From positions 1 to 64,000 of the forward strand of contig CAZFAO010000004.1 of NCBI GenBank assembly GCA_964516875.1: 64,000 nt of DNA, read 5' to 3'. This DNA is from JAGPDB01 sp964516875 (GTDB lineage Bacteria; Actinomycetota; Acidimicrobiia; IMCC26256; JAGPDB01). Positions 32,611 to 41,993 of the stretch are shown here, one piece after another. Within the stretch, counting starts at the first letter, position 1. Every line of letters begins with the position of its first letter. A program made the translations under genes and the position numbers. A model generated the notes under the pieces. That model was not told where the DNA came from. It did not search any database and was given only the letters and a program-made list of their open reading frames with translations.

Positions 32611-35600
32611 CAGCCTTGTGTGTCTAAGACGAGTTGTGTATTGGCATATAAGTTTTGCAACGACAATACTTCCACATTAACTCGACGCCATTGTTCAATC
32701 CCGGCAGCTAGAGCACGCGCTGCCGCAATTGTTGTGACACACGGGATGAAATATTTTGTTGCGGCCATGCGAATATGATCGCCGTCGCGACGCGTAGAGC
32801 GTCCTCGAGGAGTATTGATCACAAAATCAATTTTGCCTGACGACATGAGATCGATGGCGTCGTCGCCGAACTCATCACCAACTTTGGCAATAACATGATC
32901 GACGGGAATTCCATTTTGTACAAACGTACTTGCCGTTCCCGTCGTCGCTGCGAACCGGAATCCCAGCTGCATGTAGTGGCGCGCGACATCGATCACTTTT
33001 TCTTTGTCGCGATTAGCAACCGAGATAAACACAATTCCTGATTCGGGAACTTTCATTCCCGCTGCTACTTGGGCTTTATAGAATGCTTCACCAAAGGTTG
33101 CACCCATTCCCATGACTTCACCCGTCGAACGCATTTCAGGTCCGAGCACAGCATCGACTTGAGGGAAGCGCGCGAATGGCAACACTGCTTCTTTCACTGC
33201 AACGCGACCAGACGAGCGATAATCGCGATTGCGATCGAGAATTCCCTTGTCTCTCAGATTTTCGAGCGTTTCACCAAGCATCAGTCGTGTTGCAATCTTT
33301 GCCACAGGAATACCTGTTGCCTTTGCAACGAAAGGAACTGTTCTCGATGCACGCGGATTGGCTTCAATCATAAACACAACATCGTCTTGAACGGCATATT
33401 GGATATTGATAAGACCAACAACTTTCAAACGCTCCGCTATTGCTTGTGTAGCAATCGTAATTTTGTCTATGACATCATCGGAGAGTGACTGAGGAGGAAG
33501 CGCACACGCGGAATCGCCAGAGTGAACACCCGCTTCTTCAATATGTTCCATGATTCCCCCGATCATGAAATCACCGTTGACGTCGCGCAGGGCATCAACG
33601 TCGACTTCAATGGCCTCTTCGAGGAATTGATCGATCAACGCTGGTCGTTCCATCGATAAGCCACCTTCGCGACCAAGACTTCCCATCCCGCTTAACTCTT
33701 CCATTGCTTCGCGCAGTTGATGTTCGTCGTCGACGATCTGCATGGCTCGACCACCCAAGACATAGCTGGGTCGAACAAGCACGGGATAACCAATATCATT
33801 CGCGATAGAAAGCGCGTCGTCCACCTCGACTGCAGTGGCACCAGGCGGCTGCGCAATAGATAGTTCATCGCAGAGTTGATGGAAAAGATCACGGTCTTCA
33901 GCTAAATCAATGGAATCAGGAGATGTTCCTAAAACATTGAAACCGTGTTGTTCCAAGATGCGAGCGAGTTTGAGCGGAGTTTGTCCGCCAAGTGCAACAA
34001 TGACACCGTGGGGTTGGAGACGTTCACAGATTGCCAAGACATCACTGGCCGTTAACGGCTCGAAGAACAACATGTCCGATGTGTCATAGTCAGTAGATAC
34101 AGTTTCAGGATTGCAGTTAATCATGACAGGCGCATACCCTGCTTCTCGCAATGCATAACTCGCGTGGACACAGCAGTAATCGAATTCGACACCTTGTCCA
34201 ATTCGATTCGGACCAGAACCGAGAATCACAACTGTTTCTTTAACAGGGATTTCCATTTCATCTTCATCAGAATATGTCGAGTAAAAATACGGCGTTGACG
34301 AAGAGAACTCACCAGCGCAGGTATCAACGACAGAAAATGTTTTGTGGATATCGTGCGATTTAATGATGTCGAGAACTTCCGTTAATGAACAATCCCAGAG
34401 GTAGGCAATCTGCTCTGCAGAAAATCCATCTTTGAGAGCTTTCTTGAGTTCGCGTTTCGAAATTGTTGACGACGTTCGCGCTTCTAACATTTCACGAGTT
34501 TCGATGATCTGCATGATCTGATCGATGAAGAACGGATCAATTCGGGTCAGCTCGTGCGCACGTGCAGGATCCATAAACGAACGCAACGCAGATTCAAGAG
34601 CAAAGATGCGATCGGGATTCGGAGAAACAAGAAGATCAAGCTTGTCTTCTTCACTCAGCTTGTCTGCAATTTCCTCTTGTGTGTCACAGTTCAAACCAAA
34701 GCGTCCGTTTTCCATCGAGCGCAGTGCTTTTTGCAATGATTCGCGGAACGTGCGGCCAATCGCCATGACTTCGCCGACACTTTGCATTTGTGTTCCCAAT
34801 GTTGAACTTGCACCGGGAAGTTTTTCAAATGCAAAGCGAGGAATCTTCGTGACGACATAGTCAATGGACGGCTCAAAACACGCGAGCGTTTTCTTTGTGA
34901 TGTCGTTGGTGATTTCATCGAGCGTGTATCCCACTGCAAGACGCGCTGCGATTTTTGCAATAGGAAATCCTGTTGCTTTGGAAGCGAGTGCTGACGATCG
35001 CGAGACGCGCGGATTCATTTCAATGACGATTTGCTCGCCGGTAGCCGGGTTGACAGCAAACTGAACGTTCGACCCACCCGTATCAACACCGATACGACGC
35101 AACACCTTAAATGATGCGTCGCGCATCACTTGATATTCCCTATCGGTCAATGTCATTTGTGGTGCAACGGTGATTGAATCTCCCGTGTGAACACCCATGG
35201 CATCGACGTTTTCAATCGAACAGACAACAACGCAGTTATCTTTTTTGTCGCGAACAACTTCAAGTTCGTATTCTTTCCATCCAAGGACGCTTTGTTCAAC
35301 GAGGATTTCACCAATGGGAGATGCTTCGATTCCGATGCGTGCACGGTTCGCCATATCGGCTTCGTCATACGCAATTCCGGTTCCGCCACCGCCCATAATA
35401 AAGCTGGGGCGAATCATGATGGGATAACCAATTTCGCTGGCAGCTTTTAATGCATCATCGACATTGTTCACAATGCTCGAACGACATGTTGCTAAACCAA
35501 TTTCCGTCATGGCATTTTTGAAGAGTTCACGATCTTCTGCCGTTCGGATCGCGTCGGGGTTGGCACCGATCATTTCAACGCCATACTTTTCGAGGATTCC

Positions 35601-35915
35601 ATTATCTGCCAAACCGAGACCGATGTTGAGTGCTGTTTGTCCGCCCAGTGTGGGCAAAATTGCATCTGGTTTTTCGAGAGCGATGATGGCTTCGACATGA
35701 GCGAGATCGAGAGGTTCAATATAGGTTGCGTCGGCCACATCAGGGTCAGTCATAATTGTTGCAGGATTCGAATTCACCAACACAACGCGATACCCCTCGG
35801 ATCGCAGCACGCGACACGCTTGTGTGCCTGAATAATCGAACTCGCAGGCTTGACCAATAACAATTGGTCCAGAACCAATGACCAGAATTGATTTGATATC
35901 GGTTCGCTTTCCCAT
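32610..35915 (-). CDS. carB: Carbamoyl-phosphate synthase, large subunit
   Basis: A 1101-residue subunit that makes carbamoyl phosphate from bicarbonate, ammonia and two ATP. It contains two homologous ATP-grasp halves (about residues 1-400 and 560-940), each with a GSGP-IGQ-EFDY motif (residues about 14-30 and 572-590), separated by an oligomerisation domain. A C-terminal MGS-like allosteric domain (about 950-1090) follows. Length is normal. It shares stop/start bases with both carA and pyrD, so all are translationally coupled. Confidence 0.97.
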   Translation of the reverse strand: MGKRTDIKSILVIGSGPIVIGQACEFDYSGTQACRVLRSEGYRVVLVNSNPATIMTDPDVADATYIEPLDLAHVEAIIALEKPDAILPTLGGQTALNIGLGLADNGILEKYGVEMIGANPDAIRTAEDRELFKNAMTEIGLATCRSSIVNNVDDALKAASEIGYPIMIRPSFIMGGGGTGIAYDEADMANRARIGIEASPIGEILVEQSVLGWKEYELEVVRDKKDNCVVVCSIENVDAMGVHTGDSITVAPQMTLTDREYQVMRDASFKVLRRIGVDTGGSNVQFAVNPATGEQIVIEMNPRVSRSSALASKATGFPIAKIAARLAVGYTLDEITNDITKKTLACFEPSIDYVVTKIPRFAFEKLPGASSTLGTQMQSVGEVMAIGRTFRESLQKALRSMENGRFGLNCDTQEEIADKLSEEDKLDLLVSPNPDRIFALESALRSFMDPARAHELTRIDPFFIDQIMQIIETREMLEARTSSTISKRELKKALKDGFSAEQIAYLWDCSLTEVLDIIKSHDIHKTFSVVDTCAGEFSSSTPYFYSTYSDEDEMEIPVKETVVILGSGPNRIGQGVEFDYCCVHASYALREAGYAPVMINCNPETVSTDYDTSDMLFFEPLTASDVLAICERLQPHGVIVALGGQTPLKLARILEQHGFNVLGTSPDSIDLAEDRDLFHQLCDELSIAQPPGATAVEVDDALSIANDIGYPVLVRPSYVLGGRAMQIVDDEHQLREAMEELSGMGSLGREGGLSMERPALIDQFLEEAIEVDVDALRDVNGDFMIGGIMEHIEEAGVHSGDSACALPPQSLSDDVIDKITIATQAIAERLKVVGLINIQYAVQDDVVFMIEANPRASRTVPFVAKATGIPVAKIATRLMLGETLENLRDKGILDRNRDYRSSGRVAVKEAVLPFARFPQVDAVLGPEMRSTGEVMGMGATFGEAFYKAQVAAGMKVPESGIVFISVANRDKEKVIDVARHYMQLGFRFAATTGTASTFVQNGIPVDHVIAKVGDEFGDDAIDLMSSGKIDFVINTPRGRSTRRDGDHIRMAATKYFIPCVTTIAAARALAAGIEQWRRVNVEVLSLQNLYANTQLVLDTQG

Positions 35916-37018
35916 TATTTTCGTCCCTTCGCGAATGTTTCCATCGATGTCACAAAATCGTCGAAAATCACTGCAGCTTCGTGCGGACCCGGACCCGCCT
36001 CCGGGTGATGTTGCACACTGAAGGTAATTCCGTCGTTTAATCGCAAGCCTTCGACCGTTCCGTCGTTGAGATTCACGTGTGTTACCTCTGCGCCGGGAAT
36101 CGTGTCAGCATTGACGGCGTAGTTGTGATTTTGACTGGTGATCTGAATTGTTCCGCCGAGAAGATTTTGGACGGGATGATTGCCTCCGTGATGACCAAAT
36201 TCAAGTTTGTATGTTTCTCCTTTGAGCGCACGCCCAAGAATTTGGTGCCCCAAACAAATTCCAAACACCGGAAGATTTCCCACAAGCGAGGCAACGTGCG
36301 TATCTGCATGTGTCACTGCTGAAGGATCACCGGGACCGTTCGACAAAAACACACCATCAGGTTCACGGGCTATGACATCATCGGAAGATTCATTCCACGG
36401 AACAACTTCGATATAACATCCTCGCGACTCGAGATGATCGAGAATGGATTTTTTTATTCCAAAATCGTATGCCACAACATAAAACGGCGAGTCTTGCTTG
36501 CCTCTAAAGTACGACTCTTTCGTGGAGACGAGTTCCGCCAAGTTTTGGTGATCGGTTCCCTGTGCATTCACTGCTGCTTGTTTCACGGCAGTTTCGTCGG
36601 TACCAAATGCAGCGGGTAAGGCTCCGTTGTCGCGAATGAATCGAGTGAGTGCACGCGTATCAACATTGGCGAGAGCGGGTATTCCATGTCGAACAAGGTA
36701 CGCATCAAGAGTTGCATTCGCGCGCCAGTTCGAATACTTTCTGGACAGGTCACGCACGATAATTCCATTACAAAACGGGGATGGCGCTTCGTCATCTTCA
36801 CCGTTGACGCCATAATTTCCCAGTTGCGTTGCCGTGAACGTAATGATCTGGCCGGCATAGCTCGGATCAGAAATAATTTCTTGATATCCCGACATTGCGG
36901 TATTGAAAACAACTTCACCTGTTGCGACTCCAGCGTCGGGAATCGCTCCACAGATGTTGCCCTCGAATTGTGTTCCATCATTAAAGATGAGAACTGCCTC
37001 GTCCCCTGTTTTCGTCAT
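35915..37018 (-). CDS. carA: Carbamoyl-phosphate synthase, small subunit
   Basis: A 367-residue glutamine amidotransferase subunit. The N-terminal CPSase_sm domain (MSGYQEIISDPSYAGQIITFT) is followed by a class I GATase with nucleophile Cys in VFGICLGHQILG and the His-Glu pair in VQHHPEAGPGPHE. It supplies ammonia to CarB through the intersubunit tunnel. Its ATG overlaps the pyrC stop by four bases. Confidence 0.97.
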   Translation of the reverse strand: MTKTGDEAVLIFNDGTQFEGNICGAIPDAGVATGEVVFNTAMSGYQEIISDPSYAGQIITFTATQLGNYGVNGEDDEAPSPFCNGIIVRDLSRKYSNWRANATLDAYLVRHGIPALANVDTRALTRFIRDNGALPAAFGTDETAVKQAAVNAQGTDHQNLAELVSTKESYFRGKQDSPFYVVAYDFGIKKSILDHLESRGCYIEVVPWNESSDDVIAREPDGVFLSNGPGDPSAVTHADTHVASLVGNLPVFGICLGHQILGRALKGETYKLEFGHHGGNHPVQNLLGGTIQITSQNHNYAVNADTIPGAEVTHVNLNDGTVEGLRLNDGITFSVQHHPEAGPGPHEAAVIFDDFVTSMETFAKGRK

Positions 37019-38334
37019 CGCGTTGGCTGCCCTTTCTCACACGTCATCTCGCCGCGTAAAAATGTATAGTGAACTTTTCCTGTGAGCTGTTGGCCGTCCC
37101 ATGGCGAGTTCACACTTTTCGAATGAAGATCATCGGCGGATACAATCCAGTTTTCTGATTCGTTAAATAGTGTGATGTGTGCTGGGTTGCCCGCTGAAAT
37201 ATCGAGACCAAATCCACCATTGTCTGGTTTATGCGCATTAATAATGCGTGCCGGATTAATCGACATCACCCGAATAAGTTTTTCTAAAGTCAGCACACCT
37301 GTTTGCACAAGGTGAGTGATACTTGCTGAGAGTGCAGTTTCTACTCCGAGCATTCCTGGAGGCGCGTCTTTGATTCCCTTGTCTTTGAGTTCTTTCGGAT
37401 GGGGTGCGTGATCCGTTGCAATAGCTGCAATTGAACCATCTGCTAAACCGTCGCGCATTGCTTGGTTGTCGTACTCTTCGCGAAGAGGCGGATTCATTTT
37501 AAAGTTTGCGTTTCCACTCTTTAATAGATCAGACGTGAGGGCAAAATGTTGCGGCGCAACTTCGGTAGTGACGTTCACGCCAGCGAGTTGAGCTCGACGG
37601 ATCACATCAAGCGCCTGTGCCGTCGACAGGTGAAGAACGTGATAGAGCAAATCATGTCCGAAGGCACTCATGAGTGCAATGTCACGCGCCACGATGACTT
37701 CTTCAGCCACGCGATGGCGACCCGGTAACCCAAGTTCGCGACTGATGTCGCCCTCATTCATGACACCGTCGTGAACTAAAGAGTGATCTTCGCAATGTTG
37801 CGCAAGGACGCATCCCCCCAGATTGGATAATGTTTCAATGGCTTCGCGCATGAGACGTGCTGTTTTTACGCAGTCGCCGTCGTCGGTGAAGGTGCGCGCG
37901 CCCGCTTCATACAAACCCACCATGTCAGAAAGTTCTTCGCTTGCACGGCCTCTCGTAATGGCCGCAGAAACAAAAACGTCGCACAGAGCATTCTCCGCGC
38001 GACGCTTCACGTCTAGGTAGGCTTCGGGTGTATCGATACACGGAGTGGTATTGGGCATACATTGCACCGCGGTCATTCCACCCACCGCAGCTGCACGCGA
38101 CCCTGAAAGAATATCTTCCGAAGTTTCTTGTCCCGGTTCACGCAAGTGAACTTGAATGTCGACGAGTCCGGGAGATATCACGAGATCAGTGGCGTCGATT
38201 GTGTGTGCGCCCGCGGGAACGGTAATCGACTCACCCACTTCATGAATGACACCGTCGCGAATAAGCACGTCACCTTTTCGTCGAGGCTTCGAATCAATAA
38301 TGTCTCCACCCACTAGTGCAAAAATGTCGCTCAT
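37015..38334 (-). CDS. pyrC: Dihydroorotase, class I-like
   Basis: A 439-residue amidohydrolase-fold protein of the dihydroorotase family. The first metal site normally reads D-H-H-LREPG, but here it is VDIQVHLREPG: Gln61 replaces the first zinc-ligand His, while His63 and Arg65 remain. The other expected ligands look intact (FTDDGDCV, LAQHCEDHS, YHVLHLSTA, ATDHAPH). It could still be active with an altered metal site, or be partly degenerate. It lies inside the pyr operon between pyrR and carA, with four-base overlaps to both. Confidence 0.9.
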   Translation of the reverse strand: MSDIFALVGGDIIDSKPRRKGDVLIRDGVIHEVGESITVPAGAHTIDATDLVISPGLVDIQVHLREPGQETSEDILSGSRAAAVGGMTAVQCMPNTTPCIDTPEAYLDVKRRAENALCDVFVSAAITRGRASEELSDMVGLYEAGARTFTDDGDCVKTARLMREAIETLSNLGGCVLAQHCEDHSLVHDGVMNEGDISRELGLPGRHRVAEEVIVARDIALMSAFGHDLLYHVLHLSTAQALDVIRRAQLAGVNVTTEVAPQHFALTSDLLKSGNANFKMNPPLREEYDNQAMRDGLADGSIAAIATDHAPHPKELKDKGIKDAPPGMLGVETALSASITHLVQTGVLTLEKLIRVMSINPARIINAHKPDNGGFGLDISAGNPAHITLFNESENWIVSADDLHSKSVNSPWDGQQLTGKVHYTFLRGEMTCEKGQPTR

Positions 38335-38927
38335 CTTGTTTCTCCTCGTTCGACATCGATGCGATCGATACTATCGATTTCGCTCATGAGAACATGAACT
38401 TGTTCTGAGTGTTTGGTGGGAAGATTTTTTCCGATGAAATCTGCACGGATAGGAAGTTCGCGGTGTCCTCGATCGATCAAGACCGCGAGTTGCATTTGTT
38501 CTGGACGCGACACACGCGAGACGGTATCCATCGCTGCGCGTATCGAGCGTCCCGTAAAGAGAACATCGTCAACCAAAACAACATGAGATTTTGAAAGATC
38601 GGTATTGGGATTAGGTTCGGTGGGAAAAAATGGCGGGAAGAGATGCGCAATGTCTTCGGGTAAAGTGCGAGATGTAGTTTCGTTCTGACTCCGATCATCG
38701 CGCGCGCCCGTGATATCGAGAGAATACACTGGGACTTTGGTTTCTTCGATTCCTGAGATGATGGCCGACAATCGAGACGCAATAAGTGCGCCGCGTTTTA
38801 AGAGTCCAAGGAAGACAAGATTTTCCGCACCATTATTGCGTTCAATAATTTCGTGGGAAATACGAGTACACACGCGTCGCATGTCGTCACTCGAAAAGAC
38901 ACTTAAGGTTTTCACACGCCTCCACAT
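38331..38927 (-). CDS. pyrR: PyrR regulator / uracil phosphoribosyltransferase
   Basis: A 198-residue PRTase-fold protein. The PRPP-binding motif is HVVLVDDVLFTGRSIRAAMD, and VFLGLLKRGALIASRLS and LAVLIDRGHRELPI are typical of PyrR. In other bacteria PyrR binds pyr leader RNA when UMP is high, causing attenuation or, in mycobacteria, translational repression. ATG at 38927 is used; GTG at 38915, just after GGAGG, is an alternative that gives the common MKTLSVF-type start. A leader of about 60 bases with a hairpin precedes it. Confidence 0.92.
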   Translation of the reverse strand: MWRRVKTLSVFSSDDMRRVCTRISHEIIERNNGAENLVFLGLLKRGALIASRLSAIISGIEETKVPVYSLDITGARDDRSQNETTSRTLPEDIAHLFPPFFPTEPNPNTDLSKSHVVLVDDVLFTGRSIRAAMDTVSRVSRPEQMQLAVLIDRGHRELPIRADFIGKNLPTKHSEQVHVLMSEIDSIDRIDVERGETR

Positions 38928-38946
38928 CAGTCTCGCTGTACTGCCT

Positions 38947-38961
38947 CGGATGTTATATCCG
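38947..38961 (-). promoter_or_regulatory. Hairpin in pyr operon leader
   Basis: CGGAT-ATAAC-ATCCG forms a 5-bp stem about 20 bases upstream of the pyrR start, in the short leader. It is a candidate PyrR-binding structure by position. The sequence is not a clear match to the known PyrR binding loop. Confidence 0.35.
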
Positions 38962-38990
38962 TCACCTCGCAGGATGAATTGGCTCAAATC

Positions 38991-38999
38991 AGTATACCA
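38991..38999 (-). promoter_or_regulatory. Extended -10 promoter of the pyr operon
   Basis: The minus strand reads TGGTATACT, an extended -10 element (TGnTATAAT type), just downstream of the DUF2017 stop codon. No good -35 box is visible, as is common with extended -10 promoters. The predicted start near 38984 gives a leader of about 60 bases before pyrR. Confidence 0.5.
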
Positions 39000-39013
39000 G
39001 AAAATGAAGGCTG

Positions 39014-39532
39014 TTACGAAAGGTAGACCTGCTCTAAAAGATCTTGTTGAAGTGCGGTGAGCCATTCGTAAATATCGCGCAATTGTGCCGACGGATCAGC
39101 AGGATCAGCTTCTTGGCTTTCTTCAGAAATATTGAGCCGCGTTCCCAGCGCGAGTCGCAAGTCATTGAGGCTTTTCAACCACGCTTCTGTTTCCTCGGGA
39201 GATAAGAGAACCATTTTAAGATCGCCCGCATCGCGCTCAAGGGGTGCAATATCAAGGCGTTTGATGGAGTCAACGAGCAACATCAATGTCGCGACGCGTG
39301 ATTCAAGAAGTTCAGGATGCGAAAACGCAGCCCACGTCATTTCGGCGGTTTCTTCTGTGGGATCTAAATATGCGCGCGGGAAAAGTCGTTCGCGCACAGG
39401 ATCTTCGCCCAGTGCTGGCGTTTCGATTATGGCTCGAAGGTCAAGTGCAATGTCGGTAAACATTTGCGCTTCTCCATCAAAAAGATACGCCTCGACACCT
39501 TCCATCGTGACTGCAAAACGATTCGACCTCAT
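39014..39532 (-). CDS. DUF2017 family protein
   Basis: A 172-residue mostly helical, acidic protein. The pattern RLFPRAYLDPTEETAEMTW and the C-terminal YEWLTALQQDLLEQVYL identify DUF2017, a family found in Actinobacteria directly after clpS. Function is unknown; the conserved linkage suggests a role in ClpS/ClpCP adaptor biology. It lies 28 bases after clpS and ends just upstream of the pyr promoter. Confidence 0.85.
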   Translation of the reverse strand: MRSNRFAVTMEGVEAYLFDGEAQMFTDIALDLRAIIETPALGEDPVRERLFPRAYLDPTEETAEMTWAAFSHPELLESRVATLMLLVDSIKRLDIAPLERDAGDLKMVLLSPEETEAWLKSLNDLRLALGTRLNISEESQEADPADPSAQLRDIYEWLTALQQDLLEQVYLS

Positions 39533-39560
39533 GTAAACTCTCCGCGCATTGGGACCCTAA

Positions 39561-39851
39561 CTACTCATCTTTTTGCATGGTCGCCCAGAGACCGTGTGCG
39601 TGTAAACGGCTGACGTCACCTTCGCATGCGTCGCGTCGACCTGATGACACAACAGCTTTACCATCATGGTGAACTTGCATCATGAGTTCGTTTGCTTTTT
39701 CGCGCGAATAACCAAAGAGTTTTTGCAACACGTGAACAACATAGCTCATCAAATTCACAGGATCATTCCAGACAATAACCACCCACGGAGAATCGAGCAT
39801 TCCTTCAATGTCGATATCGCCTTCAACAACGGGTACGGGTGTCTCGGTCAC
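39561..39851 (-). CDS. clpS: ATP-dependent Clp protease adaptor ClpS
   Basis: A 96-residue N-end-rule adaptor that delivers substrates to the Clp ATPase. Conserved segments are VVIVWNDPVNLMSYVVHVLQKLFG (with the N-degron pocket Asn-Asp), HHDGKAVVSSGRRDACEGDVSRLHAHGLWATM. An acidic N-terminal extension of about 20 residues precedes the core. It follows nusB by nine bases. Confidence 0.94.
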   Translation of the reverse strand: MTETPVPVVEGDIDIEGMLDSPWVVIVWNDPVNLMSYVVHVLQKLFGYSREKANELMMQVHHDGKAVVSSGRRDACEGDVSRLHAHGLWATMQKDE

Positions 39852-39860
39852 GGTTTTACC

Positions 39861-40295
39861 TTATTTCGATTCAGCTTCGTCGCTTGGATGAGCTTTTTCT
39901 AATAATCCCACACCGCGAACGTTATGTGCAATTGTTCCGAGGACACCATTGACAAAACGTGGCGACTCGGGAGTGGAATAGGTTTCGCACAATTTTACCG
40001 ATTCAGAAATGATGGTTCCCACCGGCACATCAGCGCTTCGGACGAGTTCGGTAATCGCCATACGCAGTACCGCTCGATCAAAACCGGGAAGACGATCTGA
40101 ATCCCACCCTTTTGTATTGCTCTGCATAAGCGAATTGATCTTCTCAGCGTTTGCTGAATAATCTTCCAAAAGCTGGACAACATATTTGTCAGGAACAACC
40201 TCAAGCTCAGCCAAGGTCGCATCAATAGTTTGATTTTTCGAATTCGATTCAAACAAGAGAAGCGATGCTCGTTCTCGGGAATCTGTCTTATTCAC
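39861..40295 (-). CDS. nusB: Transcription antitermination factor NusB
   Basis: A 144-residue all-helical protein with SRERASLLLFESNSKNQTID at the N-terminus and the family core DRAVLRMAITELVRSADVPVGTIISESVKLCETYSTPESPRFVNGVLG. With NusE it binds boxA of rRNA leaders, such as the candidate at 309-333. It lies 24 bases after efp, the standard efp-nusB pairing. Confidence 0.95.
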   Translation of the reverse strand: MNKTDSRERASLLLFESNSKNQTIDATLAELEVVPDKYVVQLLEDYSANAEKINSLMQSNTKGWDSDRLPGFDRAVLRMAITELVRSADVPVGTIISESVKLCETYSTPESPRFVNGVLGTIAHNVRGVGLLEKAHPSDEAESK

Positions 40296-40319
40296 GACAC
40301 TACCTCATCAACAGAAATA

Positions 40320-40880
40320 TCACACACGAGTGATGTATTCGCCGGTGCGGGTGTCGACCTTGATAACTTCACCTTGGTCAACAAACAGCGGAACTTGAAC
40401 AATCAATCCCGTTTCGAGAGTTGCAGGTTTGCGCGCGCCCGAAACACGATCGCCCTGCAAACCAGGTTCCGTTTCAGCAATCGTTAGCTCTACGCTCGCA
40501 GGGAGTTCAACACCGAGTGCTTCATGTCCAAACATGGGGATCATTGCGTTGTCAGATTCTTTGAGATATTTTCCAGCATCGCCGACTTGTTCAGCGGAGA
40601 GATTCATTTGGTCATAAGTTTCCAGGTCCATGAAAACAAAATTGTTGCCATCGCGATATAAAAATTGATAGTCGCGCTTATCGACGGTTGCTTGTTCCAT
40701 TTTCGTACCAGCACTAAATGTTTTTTCCAATGTGCGGCCCGTGCGCAAGTTCTTGAGAGTGGTGCGAACAAAAGCTGGACCCTTACCGGGTTTCACGTGT
40801 TGGAAATCGGTGATCTGCATCAACCCTTCATCAAGGTTGAGCACCATACCGTTTTTGAAATCTGCTGTTGAAATTGCCAT
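40320..40880 (-). CDS. efp: Elongation factor P
   Basis: A 186-residue three-domain factor that relieves ribosome stalling at polyproline. The KOW-like domain carries the tip loop HVKPGKGPAFVRT, whose Lys is the modification site in many species. The C-terminal S1-like domain ends QVPLFVDQGEVIKVDTRTGEYITRV. Length is normal. No obvious Shine-Dalgarno sequence precedes the ATG. Confidence 0.96.
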   Translation of the reverse strand: MAISTADFKNGMVLNLDEGLMQITDFQHVKPGKGPAFVRTTLKNLRTGRTLEKTFSAGTKMEQATVDKRDYQFLYRDGNNFVFMDLETYDQMNLSAEQVGDAGKYLKESDNAMIPMFGHEALGVELPASVELTIAETEPGLQGDRVSGARKPATLETGLIVQVPLFVDQGEVIKVDTRTGEYITRV

Positions 40881-40958
40881 AAGGGGTCAAAGCTTAGTTC
40901 AGACCTGGCTTCGGGACCACGCGAAGTACAGACCTTTCCTCTGCTTTACATGCAAAAA

Positions 40959-41918
40959 CTAGCGCGATTCTGCCATATCCATTGCGGCTTCTGGTCGAAG
41001 TTGCGCAAGAGAAAGCGGATCAATTCCGTCCCTCACAATTTTGTCGAGTTGCACGACATCAAGAATTGGAACTGATCCTCGAGATCGTCCACCAATCCTG
41101 TCCGTTTGACTCCATTCAACGCTTGCATAACGCACTTCTTTTTTGTCAATTTCAATAGCAAGAGACGCTACGAGAGAAGCGTATGCTTCAATTGCATTGT
41201 CGTCTGCCAAGGCATCGACCAGTGCTTTTACTGGGGTAACAATCGCGGCGATCTCCTCAATGGCAGCTTGATGTGACTCTACAAATTCTTGCCATTGACC
41301 TTTCTCTGCACCTATTCGCCCGAGTTCACGACGCGATTCATACAAATCATCCCACCGATAGTCCTCTGAAAAATCAAAAATAGGCTGAGATACTCCCCCG
41401 ACGTCTCTTTCGCACGAATCGTTTGTTCGCTCAATAGATACGAGTTCATCCCACTTAGGAAATTGTGTACCAAGCAGTTGATCACATATCGAAACTAGTT
41501 GTGCTTTAACTCCGCTTTGAGTGGATTGGATTTCCCCAAGAAAGCCTTCGCCAGGAAGGAGTTGAGCAAGTACTTCATTAGCTGTAGGACTGAGCGATGA
41601 ACCAAGGTTGCTTACCATTGCTCTTACTTCACTGATCGCCACATCGCGTTCATCCAAATGCTGTTCGAGACTTTTGCTCGCAACATCGACTGCAGAAGAT
41701 ATCTTACCATCTTTATATTGCGCACGTCGAGGGTCGGAGAAATCTAATCCGGCTTGCGCAATCGATGCAGAAATGAGTGCCTGATATATTTGGAGTTTGG
41801 CTTCGGGCTCAATATCCGCTGGCAACGCTAGCCATACCCGGCGTGGCATCATCACCACTTCCGTTCTCATTCCCTCGCCAATTCCTGAATCGTATGGGTG
41901 CAAGTATGACATAAACAA
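40959..41918 (-). CDS. Unknown 319-residue protein
   Basis: A soluble protein with no recognisable family. The N-terminal part contains PRRVWLALPADIEPEAKLQIYQALISASIAQAG; the middle has long helices, and the C-terminal part has many acidic residues. No signal or membrane segment is visible. AAAGG seven bases before the ATG supports the start. It interrupts the pepP-efp neighbourhood that is contiguous in most bacteria, so it is probably a lineage-specific insertion. Confidence 0.6.
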   Translation of the reverse strand: MFMSYLHPYDSGIGEGMRTEVVMMPRRVWLALPADIEPEAKLQIYQALISASIAQAGLDFSDPRRAQYKDGKISSAVDVASKSLEQHLDERDVAISEVRAMVSNLGSSLSPTANEVLAQLLPGEGFLGEIQSTQSGVKAQLVSICDQLLGTQFPKWDELVSIERTNDSCERDVGGVSQPIFDFSEDYRWDDLYESRRELGRIGAEKGQWQEFVESHQAAIEEIAAIVTPVKALVDALADDNAIEAYASLVASLAIEIDKKEVRYASVEWSQTDRIGGRSRGSVPILDVVQLDKIVRDGIDPLSLAQLRPEAAMDMAESR

Positions 41919-41993
41919 CCTTTCATCCGTGAGAGGCGATCTTAATCACTATGTTACAAATCAAGCAAAATTCTTGATGTAATGAGAATAGAT

